From contig JAKSQO010000026.1 in the NCBI GenBank assembly GCA_024404095.1, positions 1 to 41,380 of the forward strand: a stretch of 41,380 bases of DNA. Direction: 5' to 3'. The position numbers and the translations under genes were made by a program. A model generated the notes under the pieces. That model ran no database searches. It saw only the letters and a program-made list of their open reading frames with translations, and was not told the origin of the DNA. Origin of the DNA: Clostridia bacterium (lineage in GTDB: Bacteria; Bacillota; Clostridia; Oscillospirales; Acutalibacteraceae). The first letter of the stretch is position 1; every line of letters starts with the position of its first letter. Positions 22,045 through 30,898 of this stretch are shown here, piece by piece.

Positions 22045-24006
22045 TTATCCCTTTCTGAAAGTATATTTTTCGTTGGGCTTAAGCTCTGTTTCAATATCGC
22101 CGAGAATGAATGTTCCGCCAACGGCTGTTGTGCTGACCTCATATGTGTTGTCGCTGTATTTTATGTTTACTATTCCGTCTCTTATCGGAACAGCTGCATT
22201 GAATGAACTGTATTGTCCGTTATTCGGTTTTATCTCAAATGTTTTTGAGCCGATTGAAGTCGGGCGTACACCTGCACAGCTTTCGAGCAGAATCAGAATC
22301 GGACCGCTTCCCCACGCATGACACAGCGACTTCCCATATGGTTCGCCGTACATTTCAAGGTGTTCGTCACCGTTTTGAGCGGGGTTAAAAGCCTCCCAAA
22401 CACTCGTTGCGCCGAGCTTAAGCATACCGCCCCAATAGGAGTTGATATAGTTCTGCGCTTCGATGATTTTGCCGACCCTGCAAAGTGCCATAAGCTCATA
22501 AAGCTTGAAATAAGGTGTTGTAATCTGCGGAAGCTCATCATTTTCAAAGACATTTTTAATGATGCTTTCTGTTTGTTTTTTATCGGCGAAGCCGAAAAGA
22601 ACGGCAAATACATTCGTCTGCCTCGAGACGAAATTTTTACCTGATTCAAAGCTGTCAATAAATGCGCCTTTTTCCTCATTCCAGTAATCTCTGATGATAC
22701 TATCTCTGAGTTTTTCGGCTCTTTCGGAATAAATATCATCCTCGCCGACAGCAGCTGAAAGCATTTTCATTGATTTGTAAGTCTGCCACAACAGTATCTG
22801 TTCGACGCAATGTGCTCCGTCCTTGTCAAGCACACCCCAGTCAATGAAAATCCAGTCTCCGTCACGTCTGACAACATAGCCGTTTTTATCAAGACGGGAT
22901 GTAATAAATTCATAAAGCGCCTTGACCTTTGGATAAATACTTTTCAGAAAATCTATCCGACCTGTCGCAAAGTAATGCTCCCATACTGCGATGATAAGAT
23001 AAGCCGAGTAGTCATTTATTGTGTTGATATGCTGCTTGTACGGCGGCTTGCCGAGAAGAGAAATAATTGTTCTCTCGGTAATATCGGAATCGTTATACAG
23101 ATAACGGCTTATTTTAAATGACTGATACGCATCACCCGACCACACCCAGCGGTCACGCTTGATTCCGTCAAGAAAACATTCACGTGAATTGAGGTGGAAT
23201 GTGTATGCACAAATATCCCATATTTTTTCAATGCTTTTATCGTTGCACACAAATGAGCCCTTGTCCTCAATCGGCAGATATTCATACTGTGCCGATATTT
23301 CCACGCTTCTGTCCTCGGGAGACTTAACAAAAATATATCTGAATGCTCTTGCAGGACGCAGGGGAGAGCTGTCCGCCTTAAGCATCTCATTGATTATTGC
23401 ATCTTTTTCATCAAGAGCTTCTTTTCGACTCTCGCCGTATACAAGCTGTATTCCGTCAAGGTTATCGCTTTTAACCGTTGCGGAACCGAAGGTCTCTCTG
23501 CCGAAATCATAGAGCTTACCGCCGTTGATCTCTTCGATGCTGACAGGCGATAAATCCTCATAGCTGAAAGGAAAAATGCGCGGGTCGGAATCGGGGGAAT
23601 CGAAGAAGTCTCTGTATCCGACAGGCTGATTATCTCCGTCACACGAGCTTGCAACCCATGTTTCATCTGTTTTGAGATATTCAGAGTCTATATAGAATGT
23701 CGGAAACGCATTGAAATCGAAAAGTCTTACTGTAATTGTGTGTCGTCCTGCGGCAACAGGCAAATCGGTGTTGACAGGACTGTTTTGGTAGTTTGTCTGA
23801 ACCATTCCGTCTGCGTTTGTGACAATGCGAATTGTAGTGTCTTCGGGAACATAGTATTCCTTAAAAAAGCTGACGCTTACCTCGGGACGGGCAATGTGCC
23901 ACATACAGGGGTAGGCGTGTCCTTTTTCCTCTCTTCTGCATGAGAGGAGCATATGATGATAAATCTCATAATCGCCGTTATACCATATCCATTTGGCTTT
24001 GCTCAT
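22045..24006 (-). CDS. GH78 alpha-L-rhamnosidase-like enzyme
   Basis: A 653-residue protein. N-terminal beta domains (about 1-240) resemble those of GH78. The (alpha/alpha)6 barrel carries ECFLDGIKRDRWVWSGDA (about 280-297), the GH78 signature where RxxR.GW.GD is normal, and WxxF.P about 570 in TSVWEAFNP. A C-terminal beta domain ends at about 653. The ATG at 24006 is chosen because GAGGTG precedes it by six bases and overlaps the stop of the EamA gene. The longer reading from 24114 would run through the EamA gene. There is no signal peptide, so it acts on imported rhamnosides or a related deoxysugar. GH78-like enzymes of other specificity exist, hence moderate confidence on the sugar. Confidence 0.82.
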   Translation of the reverse strand: MSKAKWIWYNGDYEIYHHMLLSCRREEKGHAYPCMWHIARPEVSVSFFKEYYVPEDTTIRIVTNADGMVQTNYQNSPVNTDLPVAAGRHTITVRLFDFNAFPTFYIDSEYLKTDETWVASSCDGDNQPVGYRDFFDSPDSDPRIFPFSYEDLSPVSIEEINGGKLYDFGRETFGSATVKSDNLDGIQLVYGESRKEALDEKDAIINEMLKADSSPLRPARAFRYIFVKSPEDRSVEISAQYEYLPIEDKGSFVCNDKSIEKIWDICAYTFHLNSRECFLDGIKRDRWVWSGDAYQSFKISRYLYNDSDITERTIISLLGKPPYKQHINTINDYSAYLIIAVWEHYFATGRIDFLKSIYPKVKALYEFITSRLDKNGYVVRRDGDWIFIDWGVLDKDGAHCVEQILLWQTYKSMKMLSAAVGEDDIYSERAEKLRDSIIRDYWNEEKGAFIDSFESGKNFVSRQTNVFAVLFGFADKKQTESIIKNVFENDELPQITTPYFKLYELMALCRVGKIIEAQNYINSYWGGMLKLGATSVWEAFNPAQNGDEHLEMYGEPYGKSLCHAWGSGPILILLESCAGVRPTSIGSKTFEIKPNNGQYSSFNAAVPIRDGIVNIKYSDNTYEVSTTAVGGTFILGDIETELKPNEKYTFRKG

Positions 24007-24016
24007 CTGTTTCACC

Positions 24017-24445
24017 TCATTTGCCTGTAACAAGAATAAGACCTGCGGCGCATACAACAACGCCGATAAGCTGTTTAACAGAAACGGCTTCTTTGTAAAG
24101 CAGAACACCGACAATCAGAAGAACGACAGCAAGGCTGAGGTTTGCCACAAGCGAAGCCGTAGTGATTTTCCAGCCTGCACGGTAGATTGCGATATAGCCG
24201 AATTCGAGTGCGACAATCGCAATTCCGAGAACAACCGACGCCCAGTTGAGCCGAGCCACTTCTGTAAAGAAATTTTTCTGTTCTCCTGTGATAAAAAACA
24301 AAACAAGCGATACCACAGCGGCAATGCCGTAAACGACAGTCAAAGCCGCAAAGGAATTGACGTTTTCGGGAACGCTTTTAGCGCAGATATTGTAAAATGT
24401 GTTGGCGGCAATGACAACAAGTATCGGCCATATGTACTGTACCAT
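24017..24445 (-). CDS. Half-size EamA/DMT-type membrane transporter
   Basis: A 142-residue protein with five hydrophobic helices (about 4-21, 33-54, 67-90, 96-118, 124-141). It corresponds to one EamA domain; full members of the drug/metabolite transporter superfamily have two such domains in tandem. Single-domain members (SMR, EmrE-like) work as dimers. There is no signature revealing the substrate. It is the first gene of the operon with GH78, the phosphodiesterase/LamG fusion and GH16, with the next gene's ribosome binding site over its stop codon. An exporter leading a catabolic operon is unexpected; it could export a toxic aglycone or a sugar by-product. Confidence 0.8.
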   Translation of the reverse strand: MVQYIWPILVVIAANTFYNICAKSVPENVNSFAALTVVYGIAAVVSLVLFFITGEQKNFFTEVARLNWASVVLGIAIVALEFGYIAIYRAGWKITTASLVANLSLAVVLLIVGVLLYKEAVSVKQLIGVVVCAAGLILVTGK

Positions 24446-24478
24446 ATTTTTTCTTCTTTCAACAATGAATATAAAAAT

Positions 24479-24507
24479 ATTATATCATCTCGGATTTATA
24501 ATTTCAA
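24479..24507 (-). promoter_or_regulatory. Promoter of EamA-GH78-phosphodiesterase-GH16 operon
   Basis: Minus strand TTGAAA (24502-24507), 17 bases, TATAAT (24479-24484). It is divergent from the metH promoter, whose -35 box begins 20 bases away. Confidence 0.72.
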
Positions 24508-24526
24508 GGTTAAGTCTTCATTCGCA

Positions 24527-24555
24527 TTGACTGAAAATCAAAAATAATGTATAAT
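24527..24555 (+). promoter_or_regulatory. Promoter of metH
   Basis: TTGACT (24527-24532), 17 bases, TATAAT (24550-24555). The start near 24562 leaves only about 30 bases before the start codon, so there is no room for a cobalamin or SAM riboswitch or T-box downstream of it. Confidence 0.82.
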
Positions 24556-24592
24556 CGATATGTTTATCTGACTCAGAAGGGTGTGTTTCAAA

Positions 24593-26944
24593 GTGGTATC
24601 AGAGTTACTTGGAAAAGGCTTCGCTTTTCTTGACGGTGCTATGGGTACTGTTATTCAGCAGAGGGGGATTCAGACAGGAAAATATCCGGATTTGCTGTGC
24701 TTTACCGAGCGTGAAAGGCTGATTGAAATTCACCGGGATTATGTCGATGCAGGCAGTAATATTATCTATGCGAATACTTTCAGCACGAACAGATACAAGC
24801 TTGAGGGCAGCGGATATTCTGTCAAAGAGGTAATGGCAGGCGCTGTCTCAGCGGCAAAGGAGGCGGCGCAGGACAAGGCACTTGTAGGCATTGACATCGG
24901 TTCACTCGGCAGAATGCTTGAGCCGATGGGTGATCTGACTTTTGAGGAAGCGTATGAAGCTTTTAAGGAGGTTATTGTTTCAGGCGTTGAAGCAGGTGCT
25001 GACCTGATTTCAATTGAAACGATGACTGACCTGTATGAGGTCAGAGCGGCTCTTCTTGCCGCAAAGGAAAATTCCGCTTTGCCTGTGTTTGTTACCATGT
25101 CCTTTGAAAAGAACGGCAGAACCTTTACGGGCTGCACAGCGGAGTCTTTTGCACGAACGGTAACGGCTCTCGGAGCAGATGCAATAGGCCTTAACTGTTC
25201 AATGGGACCGGACAATATTTATCCTATTGTTAAAGAAATTGCGGAGAATACCACTCTGCCTGTTATCGCAAAGCCTAACGGTGGTCTGCCTGACCCTGTG
25301 AGTGGTAAGTATGATATGACGGCGGTTGAGTTTGCGCAGGAAATGCTTAAATGTGTTGAAGCGGGTGCGTGTATTGTCGGCGGATGCTGCGGCACTTCGC
25401 CCGAGCATATCCGTGAGCTGAAAAAGATTCTTTCTGACAGAAAACCGTCCGAGAGGAAATATAATAAATGCAGTTGTGTCTGCACAGCGCAGAAGACTGT
25501 CAGAATTGACGGCGTGCGCGTTATCGGTGAAAGGATTAACCCCACAGGCAAAAAGCGTTTTCAGCAGGCTTTGCTTGAAAATGATATGGACTTCATTGTT
25601 CAGATGGGCGTTCAACAGGTCGATGCAGGTGCGGATATTCTCGATGTCAATGTCGGCTATCCGGGTGTTGACGAAAAAACAATGCTTCCGGCTGTTGTTA
25701 AAAAACTTCAGAGTGTTGTCAATGTTCCGCTTCAGCTTGATTCAACAAATCCCGAAGCACTTGAAGCAGGTCTGCGTGTGTATAACGGTAAGCCTGCTGT
25801 TAATTCGGTTAACGGTGAGAATGAGATTATAGACAAAATTTTACCTCTTGTTAAGAAATACGGCGCATCAGTTGTCGGTCTTACACTTGACGGAAACGGT
25901 GTTCCGAAAACCGAAGAAAAACGATTTGAAATTGCAGAAAAAATACTTTCAAAGACCCGTGAATACAGAATTCCTGATGAAGATTTGTGGATAGACTGCC
26001 TTACGCTGACTGTTTCGGCACAGCAGGAGCAGGCGGGTGAAACACTTCGTGCGCTAAGAAGAGTTAAAAATGAGCTTGGGCTGAAAACACTTCTCGGTGT
26101 TTCAAATATTTCATTCGGAATGCCTAACAGGGGACTTGTAACGGCAACATTCCTTTCACAGGCTATGGCAATGGGACTTGATATGCCGATTATGAACCCG
26201 AATATTGAGGAGCTTATGAATGTCGTCTATGCCCACCGTGTTCTTTCGGGCGAGGATAAGCAGAGTAAGCATTTTGTAGAGCTTTTTGCGGGGCAGCAGG
26301 TTGCTGTTTCCTCGGCAAAGGCGGAAATGACGCTTGAAGAGGCTGTTATTAAGGGACTGAAAGCGGAAGCAAAACAGCTCGCTGAAAAGGAGCTTCAGAC
26401 ATCCGATGAACTCAGTATAATTCAGGGCAAACTTATTCCTGCGCTTGACAGGGTAGGGGCTGATTATGAAAGCGGCAAGGCTTTTCTTCCTCAGCTTCTC
26501 AGCTCGGCAAAGGCGGCTCAGGGAGTGTTTGATACAATCAAGGCTTCTATTGAATCGAAGGGCGGAGATACTGTCAAAAAAGGTAAAATCGCAGTTGCAA
26601 CGGTTAAGGGCGATATTCACGATATCGGAAAAAATATAGTTAAAACCATTCTTGAAAATTACGGATATGAGGTTTTTGACCTCGGCAAGGACGTTGAACC
26701 CGAGGAAGTATGCAGGGCTGTAACCGAAAATGATATACATCTTGTAGGGCTTTCTGCGCTGATGACCACAACGCTTCCGTCAATGGAAAAGACAGTTAAA
26801 ATGCTCAGGGAACTGCCTTTTAAGGTTGTTGTGTGGGTCGGCGGAGCTGTTGTAACACAGAATTATGCTGATAAAATCGGTGCAGATTACTATGCAAAAG
26901 ACGCAGGAAAATCTGTGGAAATTGCAAAAAAAGAGTTAGGCTGA
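24593..26944 (+). CDS. metH: Cobalamin-dependent methionine synthase, short form lacking the reactivation domain
   Basis: About 783 residues with GTG start. The homocysteine domain has LDGAMGT, zinc cysteines in GLNCSMGP (C206 counted from 24581) and GGCCGTSPEH (C269, C270). The pterin domain (about 312-570) has GERINPTGKKRF and LQLDSTNPEAL. A helical cap (about 575-665) and the B12 Rossmann domain follow, with GDIHDIG; H680 is the lower cobalt ligand. The protein stops after the B12 domain, so the AdoMet-binding activation domain of E. coli MetH is missing. An in-frame GTG at 24581 touches the AGAAGG site with no spacer, so 24593 (12-base spacer) is chosen. A linker cluster C-x-C-x-C (about 297-301) is extra. 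Confidence 0.92.
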   Translation: MVSELLGKGFAFLDGAMGTVIQQRGIQTGKYPDLLCFTERERLIEIHRDYVDAGSNIIYANTFSTNRYKLEGSGYSVKEVMAGAVSAAKEAAQDKALVGIDIGSLGRMLEPMGDLTFEEAYEAFKEVIVSGVEAGADLISIETMTDLYEVRAALLAAKENSALPVFVTMSFEKNGRTFTGCTAESFARTVTALGADAIGLNCSMGPDNIYPIVKEIAENTTLPVIAKPNGGLPDPVSGKYDMTAVEFAQEMLKCVEAGACIVGGCCGTSPEHIRELKKILSDRKPSERKYNKCSCVCTAQKTVRIDGVRVIGERINPTGKKRFQQALLENDMDFIVQMGVQQVDAGADILDVNVGYPGVDEKTMLPAVVKKLQSVVNVPLQLDSTNPEALEAGLRVYNGKPAVNSVNGENEIIDKILPLVKKYGASVVGLTLDGNGVPKTEEKRFEIAEKILSKTREYRIPDEDLWIDCLTLTVSAQQEQAGETLRALRRVKNELGLKTLLGVSNISFGMPNRGLVTATFLSQAMAMGLDMPIMNPNIEELMNVVYAHRVLSGEDKQSKHFVELFAGQQVAVSSAKAEMTLEEAVIKGLKAEAKQLAEKELQTSDELSIIQGKLIPALDRVGADYESGKAFLPQLLSSAKAAQGVFDTIKASIESKGGDTVKKGKIAVATVKGDIHDIGKNIVKTILENYGYEVFDLGKDVEPEEVCRAVTENDIHLVGLSALMTTTLPSMEKTVKMLRELPFKVVVWVGGAVVTQNYADKIGADYYAKDAGKSVEIAKKELG

Positions 26945-26948
26945 TTTG

Positions 26949-26977
26949 TTGACATAGACGAAAAAATAATATATACT
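26949..26977 (+). promoter_or_regulatory. Promoter of fhs
   Basis: TTGACA (26949-26954), 17 bases, TATACT (26972-26977), starting just five bases after the metH stop. No terminator lies between, so fhs can be read from both promoters. Confidence 0.78.
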
Positions 26978-27008
26978 ATCACAAAATGACATATAAAGGA
27001 GCGGTACG

Positions 27009-28682
27009 ATGAGCTATCTGACAGACATTGAAATTGCACAGCAGTGCAAGATGAAACCGATTACCGAAATTGCAGAAGTTGCAGGCGTAGACGAGAAATA
27101 TCTCGAACAGTACGGTAAGTATAAGGCAAAGGTGGACTATGCTCTGCTGAGCGAAAATAAAAATGAAGACGGTAAGCTTATCCTTGTTACCGCTATTACT
27201 CCCACACCTGCGGGCGAGGGAAAGACAACGACAACAATCGGCCTTGCTGACGGACTTAAGAGGATCGGCAAGAATGTAGTTGTTGCTCTTCGTGAGCCGT
27301 CACTTGGCCCTGTTTTCGGTATCAAGGGCGGTGCCGCTGGCGGCGGATATGCACAGGTTGTCCCTATGGAGGATATCAATCTCCATTTTACAGGCGATTT
27401 TCACGCAATCGGTGCGGCTAACAATCTTCTTGCGGCGATGCTTGATAATCATATTCATCAGGGTAACGCACTCGGCATTGATACACGCCGTATTACTTGG
27501 AAACGCTGCGTCGATATGAATGACAGACAGCTTCGTAATGTTGTTGACGGCCTCGGCGGCAAGGTGAACGGTGTTCCACGTGAGGACGGATTTGACATTA
27601 CTGTTGCATCAGAGATAATGGCTGTTTTTTGCCTTGCGACATCAATAACTGACCTTAAGGAGCGTCTTTCACGCATTATTGTAGGCTATAACTATGATGG
27701 TAAGCCTGTTACGGCAGGCGACCTGAAGGCTGTCGGTGCAATGACGGCTCTCCTCAAAGACGCTATCAAGCCTAACCTTGTTCAGACACTTGAAGGTACG
27801 CCTTCATTTGTTCACGGCGGACCGTTTGCGAATATCGCGCACGGCTGTAACTCCGTTATCGCTACAAAGATGGCTATGAAGCTCGGTGACTATGCCGTTA
27901 CTGAGGCGGGCTTCGGCGCAGACCTCGGTGCAGAGAAATTCCTTGATATCAAGTGCCGCTATGCAGGACTCAAGCCCTCGGCGGTAGTGGTTGTTGCAAC
28001 TGTACGCGCACTTAAAATGCACGGCGGTCTCGCAAAGACAGAGCTTGGCACGGAAAATCTTGATGCACTCGGTAAGGGTGTTCCGAACCTTCTTCGCCAC
28101 GTTTCAAATATCACAAACGTTTATAAGCTTCCGTGCGTTGTTGCCGTTAACCGTTTCCCGACCGACACAGATGCTGAGATCGACTTCATTATTGCAAAGT
28201 GCAAAGAGCTTGGCGTAAATGTTGTTCTTTCCAACGTCTGGGCAGAAGGCGGCAAGGGCGGTGAAGAGCTTGCTAAGGAAGTTGTTACACTCTGTGAAAA
28301 GGATAATGATTTCTCGTTCTCATATGAACTTGACGGCACAATCGAAGAGAAGATTGAGGCAATCGTAAAGAGAGTTTACGGCGGCAATGGTATTTCAGTT
28401 CTTCCTGCGGCTAAAAAGCAGATTGCCACACTCGCAGAGCTTGGCTATGATAAGCTTCCTGTATGCATGGCTAAGACTCAGTACAGTTTCTCCGATGACC
28501 CGACAAAGCTTGGCGCACCTGAGAATTTTACAGTTACAGTCAAGAATGTCAAGGTATCGGCAGGCGCAGGCTTCATCGTTGCGCTGACAGGCGATATAAT
28601 GACGATGCCCGGACTTCCGAAGTCACCTGCGGCTGAGAGAATCGACGTAGACGAAAACGGAAAAATCAGCGGTCTGTTCTGA
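27009..28682 (+). CDS. fhs: Formate-tetrahydrofolate ligase
   Basis: A 557-residue enzyme of standard length that forms 10-formyl-tetrahydrofolate from formate, ATP and tetrahydrofolate. The nucleotide loop is [15 protein letters not shown] (65-78). The family signature [23 protein letters not shown] is at about 94-116. AAAGGAG at 26995-27001 gives the ATG at 27009. It follows metH directly, so one-carbon units from formate could be routed toward methionine as well as purines and formyl-Met-tRNA; the other enzymes (FolD, MetF) are not in the window. In acetogens Fhs is part of the Wood-Ljungdahl pathway, but nothing else here shows acetogenesis. Confidence 0.97.
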   Translation: MSYLTDIEIAQQCKMKPITEIAEVAGVDEKYLEQYGKYKAKVDYALLSENKNEDGKLILVTAITPTPAGEGKTTTTIGLADGLKRIGKNVVVALREPSLGPVFGIKGGAAGGGYAQVVPMEDINLHFTGDFHAIGAANNLLAAMLDNHIHQGNALGIDTRRITWKRCVDMNDRQLRNVVDGLGGKVNGVPREDGFDITVASEIMAVFCLATSITDLKERLSRIIVGYNYDGKPVTAGDLKAVGAMTALLKDAIKPNLVQTLEGTPSFVHGGPFANIAHGCNSVIATKMAMKLGDYAVTEAGFGADLGAEKFLDIKCRYAGLKPSAVVVVATVRALKMHGGLAKTELGTENLDALGKGVPNLLRHVSNITNVYKLPCVVAVNRFPTDTDAEIDFIIAKCKELGVNVVLSNVWAEGGKGGEELAKEVVTLCEKDNDFSFSYELDGTIEEKIEAIVKRVYGGNGISVLPAAKKQIATLAELGYDKLPVCMAKTQYSFSDDPTKLGAPENFTVTVKNVKVSAGAGFIVALTGDIMTMPGLPKSPAAERIDVDENGKISGLF

Positions 28683-28698
28683 TACCCGATATAATTCA

Positions 28699-28726
28699 AG
28701 AGAGCGGTTTCTACCGCTCTCTTTTT
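28699..28726 (+). terminator. Terminator of fhs
   Basis: Nine-base perfect stem AGAGAGCGG (28699-28707) / CCGCTCTCT (28714-28722), loop TTTCTA, followed by TTTTGC. Confidence 0.88.
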
Positions 28727-28794
28727 GCATTTCAGAATTTGCAAATATACTTTGAAAAAACTTGAAAATTTCTGCATTTATTACTCGAAAAAGC

Positions 28795-28823
28795 TTGCAA
28801 AAATCGCCCTAATAATATATAAT
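28795..28823 (+). promoter_or_regulatory. Distal promoter (P1) of the S10 operon
   Basis: TTGCAA (28795-28800), 17 bases, TATAAT (28818-28823). It would give a leader of about 416 bases before rpsJ. Confidence 0.65.
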
Positions 28824-28907
28824 ATAAAAGGTATACGAAAACACCCTGAAATTGCAGGTTTACGTTAAAATGCACAAAAATAATTTAAAAAATTTTGCTA
28901 AAAGTAC

Positions 28908-28939
28908 TTGCAATTTGTATTGACCTGTGTTAATATACT
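28908..28939 (+). promoter_or_regulatory. Possible proximal promoter (P2) of the S10 operon
   Basis: TATACT (28934-28939) has TTGCAA (28908-28913) 20 bases upstream. A TTGACC at 28919-28924 is too close to be its -35 box. The non-optimal spacing makes this a weaker call than P1, but the position agrees with the start of the structured leader. Confidence 0.4.
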
Positions 28940-28940
28940 A

Positions 28941-29246
28941 GAGCATGCTACATTAATATGTAGAGTAGTGCGTAGATATGCGTTGATGTGAGAGGTGGCG
29001 ACCCATCGAGGTCGGGAATTTTCACGGAGTATGTCCGATTTAAAACCGGGCGATTTAATAACCTACACTTACGGTTTCGCTACCCTTGGCGGAACTGCGT
29101 GTGTATGTGCGTTTAAAACCTAAATGCACTATTCCCGGAAACTAACCCATTTCCGGTTTTTAAATGTGAAGGGTCGGAACACCCGGACACGTTGCGAAAA
29201 GTAGGTTTTAAGCGTTGCCCGCCAAACTTTTTAAGGAGGCAAAATC
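28941..29246 (+). promoter_or_regulatory. Structured 5' leader of the S10 ribosomal protein operon, possible attenuator
   Basis: About 300 G/C-richer bases between the promoters and rpsJ. Visible helices are CGACC (28999-29003)/GGTCG (29010-29014), CCGGAAA (29135-29141)/TTTCCGG (29150-29156) and GGGT (29171-29174)/ACCC (29181-29184). A long-range 14-bp helix joins 29109-29122 and 29202-29215 (two G-U pairs). Its right arm can instead fold forward (GTTT 29205-29208 with AAAC 29224-29227, GCG 29212-29214 with CGC 29220-29222), followed by TTTTT (29228-29232), directly before the AAGGAGG of rpsJ. The two folds exclude each other. An L4-binding S10 leader is known in enterobacteria; I do not recognise this one as it or as any other named family. 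Confidence 0.6.
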
Positions 29247-29558
29247 ATGGCAGTAAAGGGAAAAATCAGAATCAGATTGAAGGGTTATGACCACAACCTT
29301 GTTGACAAGGCAGCGGAAAAGATCGTTGAGACTGCTAAGCGCACAGGCGCTCAGGTTTCAGGTCCCGTTCCACTTCCGACAGAGAAGGAAGTTGTTACAA
29401 TTCTTCGTGCTGTTCACAAGTACAAGGACTCCAGAGAGCAGTTCGAACAGCGCACACACAAAAGGCTTATCGACATTATCAGACCGTCAGCTAAGACTGT
29501 TGACGCACTGAGAGGTCTTGAGCTTCCTGCAGGCGTAGAGATTGAAATCAAGCTTTAA
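29247..29558 (+). CDS. rpsJ: 30S ribosomal protein S10 (NusE)
   Basis: 103 residues, full length. Besides its place in the 30S head, S10 acts as NusE in antitermination. The conserved C-terminal block [18 protein letters not shown] is present. It is the first gene of the S10-spc cluster, with an AAGGAGG site seven bases before the ATG and a long structured leader in front. Confidence 0.98.
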   Translation: MAVKGKIRIRLKGYDHNLVDKAAEKIVETAKRTGAQVSGPVPLPTEKEVVTILRAVHKYKDSREQFEQRTHKRLIDIIRPSAKTVDALRGLELPAGVEIEIKL

Positions 29559-29580
29559 TCTTAAAACGCTGACAGGTCAA

Positions 29581-29598
29581 GTTGGCGCAGTGGCCAAC
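29581..29598 (+). other. Hairpin between rpsJ and rplC
   Basis: Perfect six-base stem GTTGGC (29581-29586) / GCCAAC (29593-29598) with loop GCAGTG, followed by AATAACC and not by a U-run. It is probably an mRNA stability or spacing element. Confidence 0.5.
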
Positions 29599-29624
29599 CA
29601 ATAACCTATAAGGAGGAAAACAAT

Positions 29625-30257
29625 ATGAAAAAGGGTCTTATCGGAAAGAAAATCGGTATGACACAGATCTTCGACGAGAAGGGTAATGTAATTCCCGTAA
29701 CAGTCGTTGAAGCAGGTCCTTGCGTTGTTGTTCAGAAGAAGACAATTGAGAACGATGGCTATGAAGCAGTTCAGGTTGGATTCGGCGACGTAAAGGCAAG
29801 CAGAGTCAACAAGCCTATGAAGGGTCATTTTGACAAGAACGGCGTTGCACCTAAGAAGGTTCTTAAAGAGTTCCGTCTTGAGAACATCGATGAAGTAAAC
29901 GTTGGTGACATCCTTAAGGCTGACACATTCGCAGTAGGCGATAAGGTTGACGTTATCGGCACAAGCAAAGGTCACGGTACAGCAGGTGTTATGAAGCGCT
30001 GGAACTTCGGCAGACTCAGAGAGTCTCACGGTACCGGTCCCGTTGCAAGACATGCCGGTTCATTGGGTGCCTGCTCAAGCCCCTCACGAGTATTCAAGGG
30101 CAAGAAGCTTGCAGGTCACTACGGTGTTGATCGCACCACAGTTCAGAATTTGACAATAGCTAAGGTTGACGTTGAAAACAACCTCGTCGCTGTTAAGGGT
30201 GCCATCCCCGGCCCCAAGGGCGGAATCGTTGTTATCGCTAACGCCAAGAAAGCGTAA
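29625..30257 (+). CDS. rplC: 50S ribosomal protein L3
   Basis: 210 residues. L3 is an early assembly protein whose extension reaches the peptidyl-transferase centre. The N-terminus [16 protein letters not shown] and the loop [19 protein letters not shown] are diagnostic, as is [20 protein letters not shown]. The gap of 66 bases to rpsJ holds the hairpin at 29581-29598. Confidence 0.98.
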   Translation: MKKGLIGKKIGMTQIFDEKGNVIPVTVVEAGPCVVVQKKTIENDGYEAVQVGFGDVKASRVNKPMKGHFDKNGVAPKKVLKEFRLENIDEVNVGDILKADTFAVGDKVDVIGTSKGHGTAGVMKRWNFGRLRESHGTGPVARHAGSLGACSSPSRVFKGKKLAGHYGVDRTTVQNLTIAKVDVENNLVAVKGAIPGPKGGIVVIANAKKA

Positions 30258-30274
30258 AGGAAGGAGTGTAAAGT

Positions 30275-30898
30275 ATGCCTAATGTATCAGTATTCGATAT
30301 GAACGGTAAAAAGGTTTCCGACCTTGCTCTTGCAGAGTCAGTTTTCGGAATTGAGCCGAATACATCTGCTATGCACCTTTGCGTAGTTAACTATTTGGCA
30401 AATCAGCGTCAGGGCACACAGTCAACCCTTACACGCTCAGAGGTTAGCGGCGGCGGTAAGAAGCCTTGGAGACAGAAGGGCACAGGTCGTGCTCGTCAGG
30501 GTTCTACAAGAGCTCCTCAGTGGACACACGGCGGTATCGCTCACGGTCCCAAGCCCAGAGAGTACGGCTTCTCAATCAACAAGAAGGTAAAGAGACTTGC
30601 TATGAAGTCAGCTCTTTCTTCAAAGGTTGCAGCAGAAGAGCTCGTAGTTCTCGACAGCTTCAAGCTTGACGCTATTAAGACTAAGGAAGTTGCAAAGGTA
30701 TTTGCAGCACTTGAAACAGGCAAGAAGGTTCTCCTTGTTCTTCCTGAGAACGACAACGTTCTTTACAGAAGCGCAAGAAACATTGCCGGTGCAAAGGTTT
30801 CAACAGTTAACACACTGAATGTTTATGACATTCTTAACTGTGACACAATGGTTGTCCTTAAGGACGGCATTGCAAAGATTGAGGAGGTATATGCATGA
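30275..30898 (+). CDS. rplD: 50S ribosomal protein L4
   Basis: 207 residues. The long tunnel loop is visible as GGGKKPWRQKGTGRARQGST (about 64-83). In enterobacteria L4 represses its own operon by binding the S10 leader and also affects transcription; in this lineage such a role is untested, but the structured leader upstream of rpsJ makes it worth asking. The last four bases overlap the rplW start (ATGA). Confidence 0.98.
   Translation: MPNVSVFDMNGKKVSDLALAESVFGIEPNTSAMHLCVVNYLANQRQGTQSTLTRSEVSGGGKKPWRQKGTGRARQGSTRAPQWTHGGIAHGPKPREYGFSINKKVKRLAMKSALSSKVAAEELVVLDSFKLDAIKTKEVAKVFAALETGKKVLLVLPENDNVLYRSARNIAGAKVSTVNTLNVYDILNCDTMVVLKDGIAKIEEVYA

Noticed and set aside
24007..24114. 36-residue hydrophobic N-terminal extension of the GH78 protein that looks like a signal sequence
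   Set aside because: It runs in another frame through the end of the EamA gene. The ATG at 24006 has a good GAGGTG site and starts the family-like sequence.
24556..24592. Riboswitch (cobalamin or SAM) before metH
   Set aside because: The consensus promoter leaves only about 30 bases of leader, and no B12-box or SAM-type structure is present upstream either.
29088..29101. T-box-like sequence (TGGCGGAACTGCG) in the rpsJ leader
   Set aside because: It resembles the T-box core at about ten of thirteen places but lacks the UGGNACC needed to pair with the tRNA end, and no specifier stem or following strong terminator fits. A T-box before S10 would also be unexpected.
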